Position numbers and translations under genes: made by a program. Source: Rhodoglobus vestalii (GTDB lineage Bacteria > Actinomycetota > Actinomycetes > Actinomycetales > Microbacteriaceae). From it: a DNA stretch of 64,000 nucleotides. The stretch's first letter is position 1; every line of letters begins with the position of its first letter. Shown here in pieces: positions 53,369-62,733 of this stretch. Location of the stretch: the NCBI RefSeq assembly GCF_006788895.1, contig NZ_VFRA01000001.1:868001-932000 (forward strand), read 5' to 3'. The notes beneath the pieces are model-generated. The model did not search any database. It was not told the DNA's origin and saw only the letters and a list, made by a program, of their open reading frames with translations.

Positions 53369-55032
53369 GCGCCGAAACTCTGAGCACCGCCCAACTGATC
53401 GACGCCGCCAATGCATGGCTCGAACAAGACCCTGACGCCGTCACCCATACCGAGCTTGAAGCTCTGATTGCGGATGCAAATAACGGCGACGTCAGGGCAA
53501 TCGCTGGTCTGCATCACCGCTTTGACTCGCGGCTCGCCTTTGGTACCGCGGGGTTGCGGGGCGAGTTGGGTGCTGGCCCCAATCGCATGAATCGGGTTTT
53601 GGTCACGCAAGCCGCTGCTGGACTTGCCGCCTACCTGTTGACGCATGAGCCCAGTCCGAGCATCGTGATCGGGTATGACGGCCGCACAAACTCAGAGGTT
53701 TTTGCTCGCGACACCGCAATGATCATGGCCGGCGCGGGGGTGCGTGCAACACTGCTGCCGCGACTGCTGCCCACCCCCGTGCTCGCATTTGCGGTGCGCC
53801 ACCTCGATGTCAGCGCCGGTGTGATGGTGACGGCGAGTCATAACCCCGCCAAAGACAATGGCTACAAGGTGTACCTCGGTGGCGACAACCACGGTTCGCA
53901 GATTGTGGCACCGGCAGACACCGACATCGCGCACGCCATCGATGTGGTCGCGAAGGGGTCGATCACCGAGCTTCCGCGGTCCACCGACTTCGTCACCACC
54001 GACGATGGGGTGGTTGATGAGTATATTGCGCGCACCGCCGCCGTTGCCGGGTCAGCCAAAGAGATCGTTTACACCTATACCGCGATGCACGGTGTCGGTT
54101 GGGACACCAGCAAGGCCGTATTCGCCGAGGCCGGATTCAGCACTCCCGTTCTTATCGAAGAACAGGCGCACCCTGACGCCGCTTTCCCCACCGTTGCGTT
54201 CCCGAACCCTGAAGAGCCCGGAGCGATGGACCTCAGCTATGCGAAAGCACGAGAGGTCGGAGCCGATCTGGCAATCGCGCATGATCCGGACGCCGATCGC
54301 CTCGCGGTCGCTGTTGCCGGCCGCGATGGTCAATGGCGTCGCCTCAGCGGAAACGAAGTGGGAATTCTGCTCGGCTGGCGTGCCGCCGAACGCTCGCACG
54401 GGGAGGGGGTGCTCGCGGCATCCATCGTCTCGTCACCGGCACTTCGCACAATTGCTGCCGAATATGGAATGGCCTATCAGGACACACTTACCGGATTTAA
54501 GTGGATCTCGCGGATCGATGGGCTCGCGTTTGGGTACGAAGAGGCACTCGGTTATCTCGTTGACCCTGACAAGGTTCGCGACAAAGATGGCATTTCTGCT
54601 TCGGTAGATTTCTTATCGCTGGCCGCCGAGCTCAAGGCTCAGGGAAAAAACGTTCTCGATCGGCTAGACGAGTTCACTGCACGATTCGGCGCTTTTGCCT
54701 CACGTCAGGTTTCGATGCGTTTTGACAAGGTTTCGCAGATCAGCGACATGATGATGCACGTACGCACCCATGCCCCCACCGCGGTCGGAGGGCTGTCCGT
54801 TACCTCGTTCGATGACTTCCAGAATGGGGTCGACGGCTTTGCCCCGAGTGACATTCTACGAATGGAGTTCGAGGGTGGTGCCCGCGTGATCGTTCGCCCC
54901 AGTGGAACCGAACCTAAACTCAAGTTCTATGTGGATGCATCGAGCACGGCGGGAGGCGTTGCCGACCGGCATGCGGCCGCAGAGGCTGTCGCTACCCAAC
55001 TTGAGACGGGGATGCGGCAGCTCTTAACCTAG
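53365..55032 (+). CDS. Phosphohexomutase/phosphopentomutase-type phospho-sugar mutase
   Basis: A 555-residue alpha-D-phosphohexomutase-family enzyme. The phospho-Ser is in TASHNPAKDNGYKVY, the metal loop is DPDADRLAV, the sugar-binding loop is in GFKWISRIDGLAFGYEEALG (GYEEA) and the phosphate-binding loop is RPSGTEPKLKFY. Family members named phosphoglucomutase act also on (deoxy)ribose phosphates, and coupling to purine nucleoside phosphorylase suggests exactly that. It ends overlapping by three bases the stop of the converging PTS gene. Confidence 0.9.
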   Translation: MSAETLSTAQLIDAANAWLEQDPDAVTHTELEALIADANNGDVRAIAGLHHRFDSRLAFGTAGLRGELGAGPNRMNRVLVTQAAAGLAAYLLTHEPSPSIVIGYDGRTNSEVFARDTAMIMAGAGVRATLLPRLLPTPVLAFAVRHLDVSAGVMVTASHNPAKDNGYKVYLGGDNHGSQIVAPADTDIAHAIDVVAKGSITELPRSTDFVTTDDGVVDEYIARTAAVAGSAKEIVYTYTAMHGVGWDTSKAVFAEAGFSTPVLIEEQAHPDAAFPTVAFPNPEEPGAMDLSYAKAREVGADLAIAHDPDADRLAVAVAGRDGQWRRLSGNEVGILLGWRAAERSHGEGVLAASIVSSPALRTIAAEYGMAYQDTLTGFKWISRIDGLAFGYEEALGYLVDPDKVRDKDGISASVDFLSLAAELKAQGKNVLDRLDEFTARFGAFASRQVSMRFDKVSQISDMMMHVRTHAPTAVGGLSVTSFDDFQNGVDGFAPSDILRMEFEGGARVIVRPSGTEPKLKFYVDASSTAGGVADRHAAAEAVATQLETGMRQLLT

Positions 55033-55301
55033 CCGAGGGCGTCGTTGAGTTTTTGTTTAAGCTCTGAGGTGTCGAAAAGATTGACGACCACGATGACGTC
55101 AGCATTGGTCTTTCCGATCGCTTCAACAAATTCTGCGCTCGTCAAGATGATTTGGGCGTCGGCCGCTACCGTGCGAACCGTGCTGATATCGGCGGCCACT
55201 ATTGAGGCGTCGAATCCCAGTGACCGAAGGGCTCGTTCTGCATTAACTTTGAGCACACCGGAGCTGCCGATTCCCGCCCCGCAAATGGTCACAATTTTCA
55301 T
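55029..55301 (-). CDS. PTS EIIB, ascorbate/mannitol-type, stand-alone
   Basis: A 90-residue soluble PTS domain. The phosphorylatable Cys is in VTICGAGIGSSGV (Cys8), followed by an alternating alpha/beta fold typical of UlaB- and cellobiose-type IIB proteins. It lies just downstream of the IIA gene with a four-base overlap. No IIC gene is nearby, so the partner membrane component is elsewhere or the pair phosphorylates a regulatory target. Confidence 0.85.
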   Translation of the reverse strand: MKIVTICGAGIGSSGVLKVNAERALRSLGFDASIVAADISTVRTVAADAQIILTSAEFVEAIGKTNADVIVVVNLFDTSELKQKLNDALG

Positions 55302-55747
55302 GACGAGCTGACCCCCATAATCTGTTGTACTTCTTCGGCAGAGGTCGCACTGGCGAGGCGGTCGATCGCCGAGGAGTCGTTGAAGATATTGGCCACGGCA
55401 GCGACGGCAGCGAGGTGTGCACCCCCTTCGGCGATGGCGAGTCCCAGCACGACCCGAACGGGATCGTTGTGGGCGTGGCCGAAGCTCACGGGTTCAGTGA
55501 GCGTCACGATTGAGAGCCCATTGGTGATCACCTGCGGCCCCGGGCGGGCATGTGCCAACGCGAGCCCCGGAGCGATCACTACGTATGGCCCGTGGTCTTC
55601 GATCATCCGAATCATTTCACCGGCGTAGCCGGGCTTTGCGGCACCAGAGCGCGCAAGAGCCGCACCAGACAGTGCGACCGCCGCACGCCAATCGGCGGCT
55701 GACGCGCCAATATCGATCGCAGATTGGGGAAGGGGAGGAAGTGGCAT
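55298..55747 (-). CDS. PTS EIIA, mannitol/fructose/ascorbate-type, stand-alone
   Basis: A 149-residue EIIA domain. The active His is in LALAHARPGPQV (about residue 65), with the second conserved His in VSFGHAHNDPVRVVLGL. It follows the adenosine deaminase gene by two bases and overlaps the IIB gene, so all three share an operon. With IIB but no IIC, the pair is orphaned in this window. Confidence 0.88.
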   Translation of the reverse strand: MPLPPLPQSAIDIGASAADWRAAVALSGAALARSGAAKPGYAGEMIRMIEDHGPYVVIAPGLALAHARPGPQVITNGLSIVTLTEPVSFGHAHNDPVRVVLGLAIAEGGAHLAAVAAVANIFNDSSAIDRLASATSAEEVQQIMGVSSS

Positions 55748-55749
55748 CG

Positions 55750-56871
55750 TTACGCTCGCTCGAATCCGACGCTAATCGCTTCGGAGAGTGCTTCGCGCTC
55801 CTCGATCGGCAAGAATGCTGCTGCAGCAGCGTTGATCTGAAAAATTTCGAGGTCGGTGAGGTCGTAGCCAAACGCTTCTGAGAGCAAGAAAAGTTCACGA
55901 CTGAGACTGGTTGCGCTCATGAGCCTGTTGTCGGTGTTGACGGTGACCCGAAATCCGAGCTGGTAGAGCAGGTCGAAGGGGTGATCGATCATTACGTCAC
56001 CCCACTGTTCGATGGCTCCTGTTTGCAGATTGGATGACGGGCTCAGTTCGAGCGCGATCTCACGATCTTTGACCCACTGGGCAAGATCTCCCAGAGAGAC
56101 GTAGGTATTTTCGTCATCTTCGCGTGCGGTGGTGATGTCTTCGGCAAGGCGCACGCCATGCCCCAGACGAAGCGCACGGCCATCAAAGAGCGCGCTGCGA
56201 ATGCTATCCAGTCCCGCGGCCTCACCGGCGTGCACCGTGGTGGGAAGGAAGTTGTGGGCCAGAAGGTCGTAGGCATCACGGGCGAGGCTGGAGGGAAAAC
56301 CTGCTTCGGGCCCCGCACTGTCGAACCCGACCACGCCGAGATCACGGTGGCGGATCGCCAGCTCAGCAATTTCTCGGCTGCGGTCGGTTTGCCGCATCGA
56401 CGTTATCAACTGGCCGACGCGGATGCTGCGCCCACTGGCGCGCACTAAGTCGACACCCTCTTCAAGGCCCCCCTGTGCTGCGCTCACAGCCTGGTCGAGA
56501 TCGAGGCCCTGCTGCAGGTGCTGTTCGGGCGCCCAGCGAACTTCGCCGTAGATCACGCCGTCATCGGCGAGGTCTTGCACAAACTCGCGAGCAACCCGGC
56601 GCAGGTTGTCTGCAGTCTGCATCACTGCGATGGTGACATCGAAGGTTCTGAGGTAGTGCACGAGTGATCCGGAATCGGCTTGCTCGGCAAACCAGGTGGT
56701 GAGTTTTGCTGGGTCGGTTTCGGGAAGTTCGTAGCCAATCTCTCCGGCAAGTTCAACGATCGTGTGCGGCCGTAATCCCCCATCGAGGTGATCATGCAGG
56801 GAGACTTTGGGGAGCGCGGTGATGCTGGCGCTGCCTCCGGGCATCAGGTAATTCTCAACAGCGGCGTTCAT
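55750..56871 (-). CDS. add: Adenosine deaminase
   Basis: A 373-residue TIM-barrel enzyme deaminating adenosine and deoxyadenosine to inosine forms. The metal-binding HxH motif is KVSLHDHLDGGLRP (HDH), with further motifs TVHAGEAAGLDS (His, Glu), LGHGVRL and NTDNRLMS (Asp). All are intact. Upstream, TAGATT lies seven bases before the ATG. It leads a unit add-EIIA-EIIB read leftward. Deaminated product can feed the phosphorylase gene on the other strand. Confidence 0.92.
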   Translation of the reverse strand: MNAAVENYLMPGGSASITALPKVSLHDHLDGGLRPHTIVELAGEIGYELPETDPAKLTTWFAEQADSGSLVHYLRTFDVTIAVMQTADNLRRVAREFVQDLADDGVIYGEVRWAPEQHLQQGLDLDQAVSAAQGGLEEGVDLVRASGRSIRVGQLITSMRQTDRSREIAELAIRHRDLGVVGFDSAGPEAGFPSSLARDAYDLLAHNFLPTTVHAGEAAGLDSIRSALFDGRALRLGHGVRLAEDITTAREDDENTYVSLGDLAQWVKDREIALELSPSSNLQTGAIEQWGDVMIDHPFDLLYQLGFRVTVNTDNRLMSATSLSRELFLLSEAFGYDLTDLEIFQINAAAAAFLPIEEREALSEAISVGFERA

Positions 56872-56928
56872 GCCCTCAAATCTACCGTGCCCTTCTCTGA
56901 AAGCCTCCCGAGGATTTGCTGGATGACG

Positions 56929-57600
56929 TTAAGTTCCTCTTAATGCTTCCGACCGGAGCACCTGCGAAATTTTCATCGCGGCGCGAGTCGCGAGGTGAAG
57001 CACTCGTTCCGCATCCACCTCGCTGAAGGTGGTTGCGACGTAGGGCACGGTGAGTGCGGCGATCGTGCCCGATGCATTTCGTACGGGAGCGACCACGTCG
57101 GTGATGCCCGGCTGCAGGGTGTCTGCTCGAACCAGTGGTACGTCACTATCAGTGCAGAGCACGGCGCCGGTGGCTGTGGTGGCGACACCAAACGTTGCTC
57201 CCACGCGCACCCGAAAGCCGAAGTCGGCGGGTGATTCCACCTGGGCGATTACGCGCACCTCGGTGCCGTCTAGCACGGCTAGGTTGCAGGACTGGCGTGC
57301 CTGTTGGGCAAGTTCTTGCATGATCGGCAGGGCGGCGCTGACGAGTCCGCGCAGCGGCGGATGCTGGTGCGCGAGTTCGAAGAGCTTCATGGCGAGCGAG
57401 TAAAGCCCGGATTGTTTGTCGCGGAACACGTAACCACGCCGTTCCAGTGTCGACAGCACACGAAAAATTTGGTTGGTGCTTCGCCCGGTTGCTTCGGCTA
57501 TTTCTGACTGGTTGAGAGCACCAGAGGTTCTGGCGAGCAGTTCCAGTATGTCGAGCCCTTTGTCGAGCGCGGGGGCTGCATATTCGGGGCCGGCGGTCAC
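56929..57600 (-). CDS. IclR family transcriptional regulator
   Basis: A 223-residue regulator with a winged helix at residues 10-70 (ALDKGLDILELLARTSGALNQSEIAEATGRSTNQIFRVLSTLERRGYV) and the C-terminal effector-binding domain, which is complete (LAVLDGTEVRVIAQVESP, TGAVLCTDSD). Its GTG overlaps the stop of the SAHH-like gene by one base (TAGTG), so it is translated with it. Given its neighbours, it may control nucleoside-related genes, including the divergent nucleoside hydrolase upstream. The effector is unknown. Confidence 0.88.
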   Translation of the reverse strand: MTAGPEYAAPALDKGLDILELLARTSGALNQSEIAEATGRSTNQIFRVLSTLERRGYVFRDKQSGLYSLAMKLFELAHQHPPLRGLVSAALPIMQELAQQARQSCNLAVLDGTEVRVIAQVESPADFGFRVRVGATFGVATTATGAVLCTDSDVPLVRADTLQPGITDVVAPVRNASGTIAALTVPYVATTFSEVDAERVLHLATRAAMKISQVLRSEALRGT

Positions 57601-58778
57601 TAGAGGTCGGCTTTCATTGTGGCGAGCATCCGTCGGGCAATGTCGCGGTTGATGGTGTCGGGGACCGGCTGTGCGCCGGGTTCGAGGGTTGTTGCCGCGG
57701 TCGCGACCCGCTCAAGCGAGAGTACTTGCAACAGAAACCCGAGGTCCATCGATTCGATGGAGTTGCCGCGTGGTTCGCGCCCCGCAAGGTTCATCATGCG
57801 CCCTTCAGCGATGAGGGTCACCTGGCGGTTACCCGGCAGATCGAAACGTTCGATCGCGATATCGATCTCTGTTGTGGAGGTTGCGAATGAGCGCAGTGCT
57901 GGCACATCAATTTCCCAGGGGAAGTGGCCGCAGTTCATCAGGATGGCGTTGTCGGCGACCATCTCGAAGAATTCAGTGCCCAGGATTTGTGGATGCCCGG
58001 TCGCGGTGATGAAGACGTCACCCCAGCCGGCGAGGTCGAGAATGTTTGCCACGCGGTAGCCGTCAAGCGCGGCTTCGAAGGCTTTGAGTTCATCCACTTC
58101 GACGACAGCGACTTTGCCGCCGAGCGCACGCAGGTAGTGGGCGACACCACGACCGCACCAACCGTAGCCCGCCACGACGAAGCGACGGCCGGGAACCATG
58201 AGGTTGGTGATGCGCATGAAGCTTTCCACCACAGACTGTCCAACAGCGTGCTTGTTTTCGCCGATCGCTTTCAGCGGGCTGTCATTGATAACGATCACCG
58301 GGAAGGGCACCTGACCGGCCATTTCATCGCGCAACCGGTAACCACCGGAGGTAGTTTCTTCGGTTCCGCCGACGATCTGACCCGCTTTCCCGGAAGCGAT
58401 GATCCCGGCGACAATATCTGCCCCGTTGTCGAGCAGGATGTCGGGCTTGGCGGCGACCACTGCCGCGACGTTGGCGTGATGCTGCTCAAGAGTGTCGTCT
58501 CGGGTGCCAAAGATGGTCATGCCCTGCTCTCGCAAAAACGCGACGACGTCGTCTTGGGTTGAGCCGTGATTTCCGGTGGCCACAATCTCTGCTCCGCCCG
58601 CGGCGAGCGTCTCTAGCAGCACCGCCGTCTTGGGCTCCAAGTGCAGCGACATTCCGATCCGATGGCCAGCAAAAGGTTGAGTGGTCGTGAGGTGCGCGCG
58701 TACATCAGCAAGCAGCGTCATGCGAGATCGAACCCAGGTGAGGCGGGCGGCGGCACGTGCGACGAGTTCGGTAGTCAT
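57600..58778 (-). CDS. Adenosylhomocysteinase-like protein with altered active-site residues
   Basis: A 392-residue member of the SAH hydrolase fold. The NAD motif is VVAGYGWCGRGVA (204-211 core) and STQDD, EETTSGG and NDSPLK (Lys170) are conserved. By memory of human SAHH, His55 corresponds to His46, Glu156 to Glu141, Lys186 to Lys170 and Asn191 to Asn175, all kept. But Asp131 is Asn118 (LLDNGAD) and Asp190 is Glu174 (IGENKH). The genuine enzyme in actinobacteria is about 480 residues, so this is a shorter paralogue, possibly acting on another nucleoside. It is divergent from a nucleoside hydrolase and coupled to IclR. Confidence 0.8.
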   Translation of the reverse strand: MTTELVARAAARLTWVRSRMTLLADVRAHLTTTQPFAGHRIGMSLHLEPKTAVLLETLAAGGAEIVATGNHGSTQDDVVAFLREQGMTIFGTRDDTLEQHHANVAAVVAAKPDILLDNGADIVAGIIASGKAGQIVGGTEETTSGGYRLRDEMAGQVPFPVIVINDSPLKAIGENKHAVGQSVVESFMRITNLMVPGRRFVVAGYGWCGRGVAHYLRALGGKVAVVEVDELKAFEAALDGYRVANILDLAGWGDVFITATGHPQILGTEFFEMVADNAILMNCGHFPWEIDVPALRSFATSTTEIDIAIERFDLPGNRQVTLIAEGRMMNLAGREPRGNSIESMDLGFLLQVLSLERVATAATTLEPGAQPVPDTINRDIARRMLATMKADL

Positions 58779-58792
58779 GCTGTCACCCTACA

Positions 58793-58817
58793 CATATAAA
58801 TTTAGTTTTCATATATG
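58793..58817. promoter_or_regulatory. AT-rich promoter/operator between the SAHH-like and nucleoside hydrolase genes
   Basis: CATATA (58793-58798) and TATATG (58812-58817) form an inverted repeat with a 13-base spacer, in a strikingly AT-rich 48-base intergenic stretch. The right arm includes the palindrome CATATATG, and TATGCT (58814-58819) could be the -10 for a leaderless nucleoside hydrolase message. The nearby IclR regulator is a candidate binder. Confidence 0.45.
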
Positions 58818-58826
58818 CTTTTGATC

Positions 58827-59774
58827 ATGGCTGAGAAAATTATCCTCGACTGCGATCCCGGGCATGACGATGCGATTGCGCTCCTTCTCGCCCACGGTAA
58901 CCCTGAGATCGAACTGCTCGGGGTGACAACCGTGATGGGCAATCAAACTATCGAGAAAGTCACCCGCAACGCGCTCGCCATTGCTCAAGTCGCTGGCATT
59001 ACCGATGTTCCCTTCGCCCGCGGGGCCCACCGCCCGCTCGTACGCCAAATTGAAGTCGCCGCCTCTATCCACGGCGAATCCGGTCTCGACGGCCCTGTGC
59101 TGCCCGATCCGACCATTGAGTTGGATGCCCGGCACGCCGTCGATTTCATCATCGATACCGTCATGGCGCATGAGCCTCACACCATAACCCTCGTACCCAC
59201 CGGCGCACTCACCAACATCGCCCTCGCGGTGCGCAAAGAACCGCGCATCGCCGAACGGGTCAAGCAGGTTGTACTCATGGGCGGCGGCGTCAACGTCGGC
59301 AACTGGAGCGCCACCAGCGAGTTCAATATTGTGATCGACCCCGAAGCCGCCCACATTGTCTTCAACGAGTGCTGGCCGCTCACGATGGTGGGCCTCGACC
59401 TCACCCATGAAGCTCTCGCGACCGACGAGGTTGCGGCATCCATCGCCGCCGTCGGCACGGGCCCCGCCCGCTTTGTCGGCGAACTGCTCGAGTTCTTTGG
59501 CGAGACCTACCGTGATGCCCAGGGCTTCGACCATCCGCCGGTACACGACCCCTGCGCCGTCGCCTTCGTCATCGATCCGACCGTCATGCAGGTCATTCGG
59601 GTGCCGCTGGATGTCGAACTCACCGGAACCCTCACGCTCGGCATGACGGTGGCTGATTTTCGCGCCCCGGCTCCCGTCGACTGCACAACTCAGGTTGCCC
59701 GCAACCTTGACCATCCCAAGTTTTGGGGAATGGTCGTTGATGCGCTGGAGCACATTGGAGATCCGCAGCTTTAG
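58827..59774 (+). CDS. Nucleoside hydrolase (inosine-uridine preferring type)
   Basis: A 315-residue nucleoside N-ribohydrolase releasing ribose from nucleosides. The Ca-binding DxDPGxDDA motif is at residues 8-17 (DCDPGHDDAIA), the substrate residues are seen in VTTVMGNQTIEKVTRNAL, and the LMGGGVNVGNWSATSEFNIVIDPEAA stretch carries the second acid motif; HDPCAVAFVID has the catalytic-site His/Asp. A start four codons earlier (58815) exists, but MAEKI fits the family. No Shine-Dalgarno is present. Confidence 0.92.
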   Translation: MAEKIILDCDPGHDDAIALLLAHGNPEIELLGVTTVMGNQTIEKVTRNALAIAQVAGITDVPFARGAHRPLVRQIEVAASIHGESGLDGPVLPDPTIELDARHAVDFIIDTVMAHEPHTITLVPTGALTNIALAVRKEPRIAERVKQVVLMGGGVNVGNWSATSEFNIVIDPEAAHIVFNECWPLTMVGLDLTHEALATDEVAASIAAVGTGPARFVGELLEFFGETYRDAQGFDHPPVHDPCAVAFVIDPTVMQVIRVPLDVELTGTLTLGMTVADFRAPAPVDCTTQVARNLDHPKFWGMVVDALEHIGDPQL

Positions 59775-59836
59775 AGGCGCACTCGCGCCGCCGCATCACC
59801 GCACCGCCAACATCACCGCATCGCCAGCTGCGGGGT

Positions 59837-61360
59837 CTAGGTCGCCCGCCGTGAGTCCACGGTGACCTGCCGTGCGCGACGCTTGCGGGCGCCTAGGTCT
59901 ACGACGCCGATCAGCATGGCGATCGAAAAGAACAGTGTTGTCGCGAGCATCCCTACACCGTACGCCTGATGGTACAGGTCAAGGTTGCTTTCGCCGCTGT
60001 TGCGCTCGTTGTAGAGAGTTGAGTAGAACAGCGAGAGTGCGACGGCGGTGCCGATCGCGGTGCCGATTCGCTGCCCCAGTTGACCAACGGAACCGGCAAG
60101 CCCACCCTCGTGCGGTGCAATGTCATGAAGCGTGAGCGTCTGGTTGGGCGAAATGACGAGTCCGCCGCCGGTGCCGCCGATGAACAGCGCGGCCGCCATA
60201 GCGTAGGGCGTGAGTGCGGGCGGGGTGAGAATCGCTGCTGCCATGAGAAGTCCGAGACCGACCAGAAGAATGGCGAGTCCGACGACAACGAGTGAGCGGC
60301 CATAGCGTTCTACCAAGATTCCACCGCGCCACGATGCGAGGGCGCTCGTTAGTGCGAATCCGATGGTCACCATTCCAGCGAAGACGGGTTCGAGCCCCAA
60401 ACCGAGTTGAAGGTAAAGCGTGGTGATCAAGAACATGGCTGGCATTGCCGCGAAGTAGGCGGTGGCGAGCAAGGTCCCATTGCGGTACGAGCTGATGCGA
60501 AAAAGCCTCAGCGACACCAGAGGCGCCCGACCTCCGGCAGCGTAGCGACGCTCCCAGCCTACGAATGCGGCGGCAGCCAACACGAACAGCACGAGCAGCC
60601 ACCAGCGATTGGGGTCATCCGTTGGTGCACCGGTCGTAAAGAGGAACGGCCACAGGAGCGCCAACACGGTAACACCGAAGATTGCGATACCAATCGGATC
60701 GAGATCTAAGCGCGCAAAGCTCGACTTGGAGGTGGCCGGCAAGATCCGCCACGCCAAAATGAGGGCGACGATACCGAGGGGAACGTTCATCCAGAAGATG
60801 TAACGCCAGCCGTCTTCGGCACCGCCGACGGCAATCATCAGACCGCCCAGAGTGGGGCCCAAGGCGGTTGCGACACCGATCATCGCACCAAACAGACCGA
60901 AGGCGCGACCTCGTTCTGGTCCGCGGAACAACTGCTGAATAAGCCCAAGAACCTGAGGCATCTGGATGCCCGCTGCAACACCCTGCAGCAGTCGCGAAAC
61001 CAGCAACAATTCGGCGGTCGGCGCAAGGGCACACGCAATGCTCGCGAGGGTGAAGACCGTCAGCCCCGTCAAAAACAGCGCCTTGCGTGAACGCTGATCA
61101 CCGAGGCGCCCCGCGGGCACGAGGATGAGCCCAAACGTCAGCACGTAGCCAGAAACAATGAGTTGGAGTTGGGTCGAGCTCGCTCCGAGCGCGTCTTCGA
61201 TCGAGGGAAGAGCAACGTTAATCTTTGAGAGATCAAGAATGGTGATCGCTGCGACCACAACACACACCCAGAAGGCACGCCACTTGTCTTTTTCGCTTCG
61301 GGCCTCGGTACCGCTCTGCGATGGGGAGGTGCCCGCCGCGGTCTCATCCGCTTTCGTCAT
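59837..61360 (-). CDS. MFS transporter, DHA2 (EmrB/QacA) family
   Basis: A 507-residue drug:H+ antiporter-type transporter with about fourteen hydrophobic segments. Landmarks are TILDLSKINVALPSIEDALGASSTQLQLIVSGYVL (helix 1 motif), GRLGDQRSRKALFLTGL (motif A) and FGAMIGVATALGPTLGGLMI (motif C, antiporter). Substrate unknown; the position in the nucleoside block allows a role in exporting nucleoside analogues. TAAAGT seven bases before the ATG suggests a leaderless message. Confidence 0.88.
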   Translation of the reverse strand: MTKADETAAGTSPSQSGTEARSEKDKWRAFWVCVVVAAITILDLSKINVALPSIEDALGASSTQLQLIVSGYVLTFGLILVPAGRLGDQRSRKALFLTGLTVFTLASIACALAPTAELLLVSRLLQGVAAGIQMPQVLGLIQQLFRGPERGRAFGLFGAMIGVATALGPTLGGLMIAVGGAEDGWRYIFWMNVPLGIVALILAWRILPATSKSSFARLDLDPIGIAIFGVTVLALLWPFLFTTGAPTDDPNRWWLLVLFVLAAAAFVGWERRYAAGGRAPLVSLRLFRISSYRNGTLLATAYFAAMPAMFLITTLYLQLGLGLEPVFAGMVTIGFALTSALASWRGGILVERYGRSLVVVGLAILLVGLGLLMAAAILTPPALTPYAMAAALFIGGTGGGLVISPNQTLTLHDIAPHEGGLAGSVGQLGQRIGTAIGTAVALSLFYSTLYNERNSGESNLDLYHQAYGVGMLATTLFFSIAMLIGVVDLGARKRRARQVTVDSRRAT

Positions 61361-61416
61361 TTGTCCAACTTTACGTCAGCCGATGACGCCCTCGGTTCAG
61401 TCTTTGCCCCGCAGCC

Positions 61417-62733
61417 CTAATCGATGCGCCCCGCGATCAGGGGTCCACCATCGTTGACCGCCTCGCCCGCGTCGCCGATGCGGTACGCGCCCTCAAGCGA
61501 CTCAAGGGCACGCTCAAACCGTGCGGGCTCATCCGCGTGCATCGTGAACAGCGGTTCGCCCTTGCGCACGGTGTCCCCCGGCTTCGCGTGCAAGTCGATT
61601 CCGGCAGCGTGCTGAACGGGATCCTGCTTGCGGGCACGACCGGCACCAAGACGCCACGCCGCGACGCCAAACGGTAGAGCATCTTGATCAACGAGAACAC
61701 CATCGCGGTCAGCAGTAACCACGTGGCTTTCTTTGGGCTGCGGCAGCGCGGCATCCGGGTCGCCACCCTGAGCTTGAATCATGCCGCGCCAGGCATCCAT
61801 CGCCTGACCGTTGTCGAGAGCGGCCTCAACATCGGCGTCTGGATGGCCGACAAGGGCAAGCATTTCCCGCGCAAGAGCGATCGTGAGTTCCCGCACATCG
61901 GCAGGTCCACCACCGGCAAGAATCTCAACTGATTCGCGCACCTCATTGGCGTTTCCGATAGTGAGACCCAGCGGAACGTTCATGTTTGTCAGCAGCGCAA
62001 CAGTATTGACGCCCGCATCTTTGCCGAGGCGAACCATGGTCTCAGCAAGCTCACGACTGCGCTCCGGGTTCTTCATGAAGGCGCCAGACCCGAACTTCAC
62101 ATCGAGAACCAGAGCAGAGGTGCCTTCTGCGATCTTCTTGCTCATGATCGACGAGGCGATCAGCGGGATGGCCTCCACCGTGCCGGTGATGTCGCGCAGG
62201 GCGTACAGTTTTTTGTCTGCCGGGGCGAGTCCAGATCCGGCGGCACAGATGACTCCACCGACTCCTCGCAGCTGCGCGTAGAACTCCTCATTGGTGAGGT
62301 CTGCGCGCCAACCGGGAATACTCTCCAGCTTGTCGAGTGTGCCTCCCGTGTGGCCCAGACCGCGGCCGGAAAGCTGCGGCACTGCAACACCAAACGACGC
62401 AACCAATGGCGCAAGCGGGAGGGTGATCTTGTCACCGACGCCACCGGTCGAGTGCTTATCGGTTGTTTCTTTGCCGAGTCCCTCAAAGCTGAGAGTCTCG
62501 CCGCTGGCGATCATCGCCAGCGTCAGGTCACGAATCTCTTCGCGCTCCATACCGTTGATGAAGATTGCCATCGTCATGGCAGCCATCTGCTCGTCACCAA
62601 CATAACCGCGAGTGTAGGCATCCACTAACCAGTTGATCTGGTCTGCCGTGAGTGTTCCTTTGTCTCGCTTCGTGTGGATGAGGTCGACAACGTCGAATCG
62701 TTCGACCAGCTTCGCTTCTGCGCTGTTATTCAC
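61417..62733 (-). CDS. deoA: Thymidine/pyrimidine-nucleoside phosphorylase
   Basis: A 438-residue glycosyltransferase family 3 enzyme cleaving thymidine, deoxyuridine or uridine with phosphate. The family signature is SGRGLGHTGGTLDKLESIPG (about residues 115-134), with KHSTGGVGDKITLPLAPLVA (phosphate binding) and a C-terminal lipoyl-like domain (GDTVRKGEPLFTMHAD). The GTG at 62733 has GAGGAG seven bases upstream and overlaps the cdd stop by eight bases; a start 15 bases earlier has no support. It is the last gene of the ABC-cdd-deoA unit. Confidence 0.93.
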   Translation of the reverse strand: MNNSAEAKLVERFDVVDLIHTKRDKGTLTADQINWLVDAYTRGYVGDEQMAAMTMAIFINGMEREEIRDLTLAMIASGETLSFEGLGKETTDKHSTGGVGDKITLPLAPLVASFGVAVPQLSGRGLGHTGGTLDKLESIPGWRADLTNEEFYAQLRGVGGVICAAGSGLAPADKKLYALRDITGTVEAIPLIASSIMSKKIAEGTSALVLDVKFGSGAFMKNPERSRELAETMVRLGKDAGVNTVALLTNMNVPLGLTIGNANEVRESVEILAGGGPADVRELTIALAREMLALVGHPDADVEAALDNGQAMDAWRGMIQAQGGDPDAALPQPKESHVVTADRDGVLVDQDALPFGVAAWRLGAGRARKQDPVQHAAGIDLHAKPGDTVRKGEPLFTMHADEPARFERALESLEGAYRIGDAGEAVNDGGPLIAGRID

